Source: Pseudoduganella violacea
GTDB lineage: Bacteria > Pseudomonadota > Gammaproteobacteria > Burkholderiales > Burkholderiaceae_D
Direction of reading: 5' to 3'
Length of the DNA stretch: 64,000 nucleotides
Assembly: GCF_014191875.1 (NCBI RefSeq)
Contig: NZ_JACHXD010000006.1
Span: forward strand, 1-64,000
Shown here: piece by piece, positions 60,695 to 64,000 of the stretch
Layout: each line of letters begins with the position of its first letter
Position numbering within the stretch: position 1 is the first letter of the stretch
Position numbers and translations under genes: made by a program
Notes under the pieces: generated by a model
Seen by the model: the letters and a program-made list of their open reading frames with translations, nothing else
Told to the model about the DNA's origin: nothing
Database searches by the model: none

Positions 60695-61951
60695 TTAGAG
60701 GATGCCTTTGGCGCGCAGGGCGGCGATGTCCTGCGCACTGTGGCCGAGGACGTCGCGCAGGATTTCTTCGGTGTGCTGGCCCAGCAGCGGCGGGGCGGCG
60801 CCGCCGTCGGTGGGGGTGGCGGACATGCGCATCGGGCTGCGCACGAGCTTGACCTTGCCGGCCGTGGGGTGCGGGGTTTCGGTGACGATGCCGCGCGCCT
60901 GCACTTGCGGGTTCTGGAACACGTCGTGCAGGTCGTTGATCGGACCGCAGGGGACGCCGACTTCTTCGAGCTGGCTAATCCATTCGTCGCGCGTTTTGCT
61001 CTTGACCATCTCGGCCAGGATCGGCACCAGCACGTCGCGGTTCTGCACGCGCAGCGGGTTGGTCATAAAACGCGGATCGCCCGCCAGTTCGGTGCGGCCG
61101 CCCACTTCGACGAATTTCTGGTATTGGCCGTCGTTGCCGGTGGCGACGATGATGTGGCCGTCGGCGCAGGCGAAGGTTTGGTATGGCACGATATTGGCAT
61201 GTGCATTGCCCCAGCGCTTGGGCGACTTGCCGCTGTTCAGATAATTACTGCCCATATTCGCCAGCATCGCCACCTGCACGTCGAGCAGGGCCATGTCGAT
61301 GTATTGGCCTTCGCCCGTGCGGTCGCGGTGGGTGAGGGCGGCCAGGATGGCGATGGTGGAGTACATGCCCGTCATCAGGTCGGTCAGGGCGACGCCGGCC
61401 TTTTGCGGGCCGCCGCCGGGCAGGTCGTCGCGCTCGCCGGTGACGGACATCAGCCCGCCCATGCCCTGGATCAGGAAGTCGTAGCCGGCGCGGTGCGCAT
61501 ACGGGCCGTCCTGGCCAAAGCCCGTGACCGAGCAATACACCAGGTCCGGCTTCACGGCTTTCAGCGACTCGTAATCGAGGCCATAGCGTTTCAGCTGGCC
61601 GACCTTGTAGTTTTCCAGCACCACGTCGGCGTGTTTTGCCAGTTCACGGATCAGAGCCTGGCCCTCGGGCTTGGCGATGTCGACGGTGATCGAGCGTTTG
61701 CCGCGGTTGGCCGCCAGATAGTAGGCCGCTTCGCTGGTGTCCTTGCCTTGCGCGTCCTTGGCGTAGGGCGGACCCCAGGCGCGCGTGTCGTCGCCGCTGC
61801 CGGGGCGCTCGACCTTGATCACGTCGGCGCCCAGATCGGCCAGGTTTTGCGAACACCAGGGACCGGCCAGCACGCGGCTCAGGTCCAGAACGCGGAGATG
61901 CCCCAGCGCTTTGGCTTGGGCGGCAGGGGAGGGAGTCAGTGATGCGGGCAT
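60695..61951 (-). CDS. CaiB/BaiF (class III) CoA-transferase
   Basis: The 418-residue protein has the family III features: LGHLRVLDLSRVLAGPWCSQNLADLGADVIKVERPGSGDDTR, SITVDIAKPEGQAL, PDLVYCSVTGFGQDGPYAHRAGYDFLIQGMGGLMSVTG and the presumed catalytic Asp in ALTDLMTGMY (about residue 175). It moves CoA between organic acids. The substrate (succinyl-, formyl-, glutarate or mesaconate-type) cannot be decided. Monocistronic, with a dispersed repeat downstream. Confidence 0.9.
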   Translation of the reverse strand: MPASLTPSPAAQAKALGHLRVLDLSRVLAGPWCSQNLADLGADVIKVERPGSGDDTRAWGPPYAKDAQGKDTSEAAYYLAANRGKRSITVDIAKPEGQALIRELAKHADVVLENYKVGQLKRYGLDYESLKAVKPDLVYCSVTGFGQDGPYAHRAGYDFLIQGMGGLMSVTGERDDLPGGGPQKAGVALTDLMTGMYSTIAILAALTHRDRTGEGQYIDMALLDVQVAMLANMGSNYLNSGKSPKRWGNAHANIVPYQTFACADGHIIVATGNDGQYQKFVEVGGRTELAGDPRFMTNPLRVQNRDVLVPILAEMVKSKTRDEWISQLEEVGVPCGPINDLHDVFQNPQVQARGIVTETPHPTAGKVKLVRSPMRMSATPTDGGAAPPLLGQHTEEILRDVLGHSAQDIAALRAKGIL

Positions 61952-62113
61952 GGACTTTCTCTATAGGAGGCGATTGCGCCGGTGCGCTAGCTTAACGGTT
62001 GCGCGGCCCCGCTGCAACGAATGCACCTTAATATTGTGTCAAGCGTCTTGATGTCAACCGAGTCCGTGCTAAGGTGGTTAATTCCTTAGTGCTGAAAACA
62101 AGGATGTTTGCCT

Positions 62114-62866
62114 ATGTGGCCTTACCCAAAAATAGTCGCGCACCGTGGTGGTGGCACGCTGGCGCCTGAGAATACGCTGGCCGGCCTGCGCGCGGGCCTG
62201 GCCTACGGCTTCCGCGCCGTGGAGTTCGATGTGATGCTGTCGCAGGACGGCATCGGCGTGGTGATGCACGATCCCGATTTCGGCCGCACCGTCTGGGGCC
62301 AGGGCCAGGTGGCCGAAACCAGCGCGGCCGCGCTGGCGAAGATGGATGCGGGCCGCTGGTTCGGCCCGGAGTTCCGCGGCGAGCCGGTGCCGCTCTTCCT
62401 CGAATTCGTCGATTACTGCAAGGAGCAGCGCATCTGGATGAATATCGAGATCAAGCCGGTGCCGGGCTTCGAGGAGGAAACCGGCAGCTGGGTGGCGCTG
62501 ACCACGCGCGGCCGCTTCGGCGCCGAGATCGCGGCGGGCGACCCGGCCGCCATGCCGCTGCTGTCCTCATTCAGCGCGGTGGCGCTGGCGGCGGCGCGCG
62601 ACGCCGTGCCCGAGCTGCCGCGCGCCTATCTGCTGGACTGCATTCCGGCCGACTGGGAAGTCCAGGCGCGCGAACTGGGCGCCGTCGCCATTCACACCAA
62701 CCACAAGCACCTGACGCCGGCGCTGGCGCAGGCCATCAAGGCCGCCGGTTTCGGCCTGTTTTGCTATACCGTCAACGAGGCGGAGCGCGCGCGCGAAATT
62801 TTCGGCTGGGGCGTGGATGGCTTCTGCACCGACCGCATCGACCTGATCGGCCCTTCTTTTGCCTGA
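62114..62866 (+). CDS. ugpQ: Glycerophosphodiester phosphodiesterase (UgpQ-like)
   Basis: The 250-residue cytosolic enzyme has the GDPD motifs IVAHRGGGTLAPENTLAG (His about residue 10), AVEFDVMLSQDGIGVVMHD and WMNIEIKPVPG, with FGLFCYTVNEAERAREIFGWGVDGFCTDRIDL at the end. It hydrolyses glycerophosphodiesters to glycerol-3-phosphate and alcohol. ATG 62114 is used (a TTG six bases upstream is also open). No ugp transporter genes are near. Confidence 0.92.
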   Translation: MWPYPKIVAHRGGGTLAPENTLAGLRAGLAYGFRAVEFDVMLSQDGIGVVMHDPDFGRTVWGQGQVAETSAAALAKMDAGRWFGPEFRGEPVPLFLEFVDYCKEQRIWMNIEIKPVPGFEEETGSWVALTTRGRFGAEIAAGDPAAMPLLSSFSAVALAAARDAVPELPRAYLLDCIPADWEVQARELGAVAIHTNHKHLTPALAQAIKAAGFGLFCYTVNEAERAREIFGWGVDGFCTDRIDLIGPSFA

Positions 62867-62883
62867 ATCCCGTCCCAATATAG

Positions 62884-64000
<1,117 letters not shown>

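Overview
The window is GC-rich, densely coded bacterial chromosome from a betaproteobacterium. It most likely belongs to the Oxalobacteraceae (the Massilia / Duganella / Janthinobacterium group). That placement rests on remembered family resemblances (DUF3079 protein, glutamyl-Q-tRNA(Asp) synthetase, CDP-6-deoxy-glucoseen-reductase-like flavoprotein, FadL/C39 gene set) and on gene style, not on a database search. No rRNA, tRNA or CRISPR array was found. AT-richer patches (about 1-1.7 kb, 33.8-34.6 kb, 58.7-59.4 kb) carry toxin-antitoxin or broken small genes and look acquired.

Layout. 0-2 kb: a murein-endopeptidase-like protein, a hicAB toxin-antitoxin pair and a DUF3079 protein behind an Fnr-like box. 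2-7 kb: a secreted trypsin-like protease, then a PfpI/quinone oxidoreductase/AraC operon. 6-17 kb: two small secreted proteins, an SMR pump, a PQQ-dependent-dehydrogenase-like beta-propeller, a family I.5-type lipase, an alpha/beta hydrolase, a TetR-DUF418 pair, gluQ and an M28 peptidase. 17-26.2 kb: a large divergent locus (C39 peptidase, two outer-membrane barrels, DUF2059, AraC regulator, and five proteins sharing an xELSxVTGQDG-like motif). 26-33.5 kb: MFS, luciferase-like oxidoreductase, solute-binding protein, M20 dipeptidase, TraB/GumN, ATPase and VanZ. 33.5-34.5 kb: a predicted small RNA or attenuated leader and a phd/vapC pair with frameshifted vapC. 34.6-47 kb: SDR, TPM/YgcG/LemA, pyrF, sbcB, DUF5610, a CRP-like/GGDEF protein, a BtuF-like protein, HPF, DUF1345, MFS, a ferredoxin-reductase fusion and an epimerase. 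47-50 kb: twin proteins with an HxH-type N-terminal domain and eleven C-terminal copies each of AYSGVP or AWSGAAV. 50-64 kb: an orphan CHASE histidine kinase, glnS, a coupled J-domain cassette, LysR/MFS, a decayed three-gene cassette, an acetyltransferase, a CoA-transferase, a glycerophosphodiesterase and the 5' part of alaS.

Two regions are the best candidates for undescribed biology. The first is the 17-26 kb locus. A periplasmic C39 peptidase, a FadL-type barrel, a second barrel and an AraC regulator face an operon of translationally coupled proteins, each with a signal or anchor segment followed directly by the same glycine-containing motif. This suggests an export, processing and surface-display pathway. 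The second is the twin repeat proteins at 48-49.9 kb, whose near-identical N-terminal domains and equal repeat numbers with different repeat chemistry look like either a multi-core peptide precursor or a self-assembling repeat protein.

Also notable are dispersed hairpin repeats built on a GGTGCCTGACACC core. All three copies lie between convergent genes. Functions are assigned from recognised motifs without any search; where recognition fails, the entry says so.
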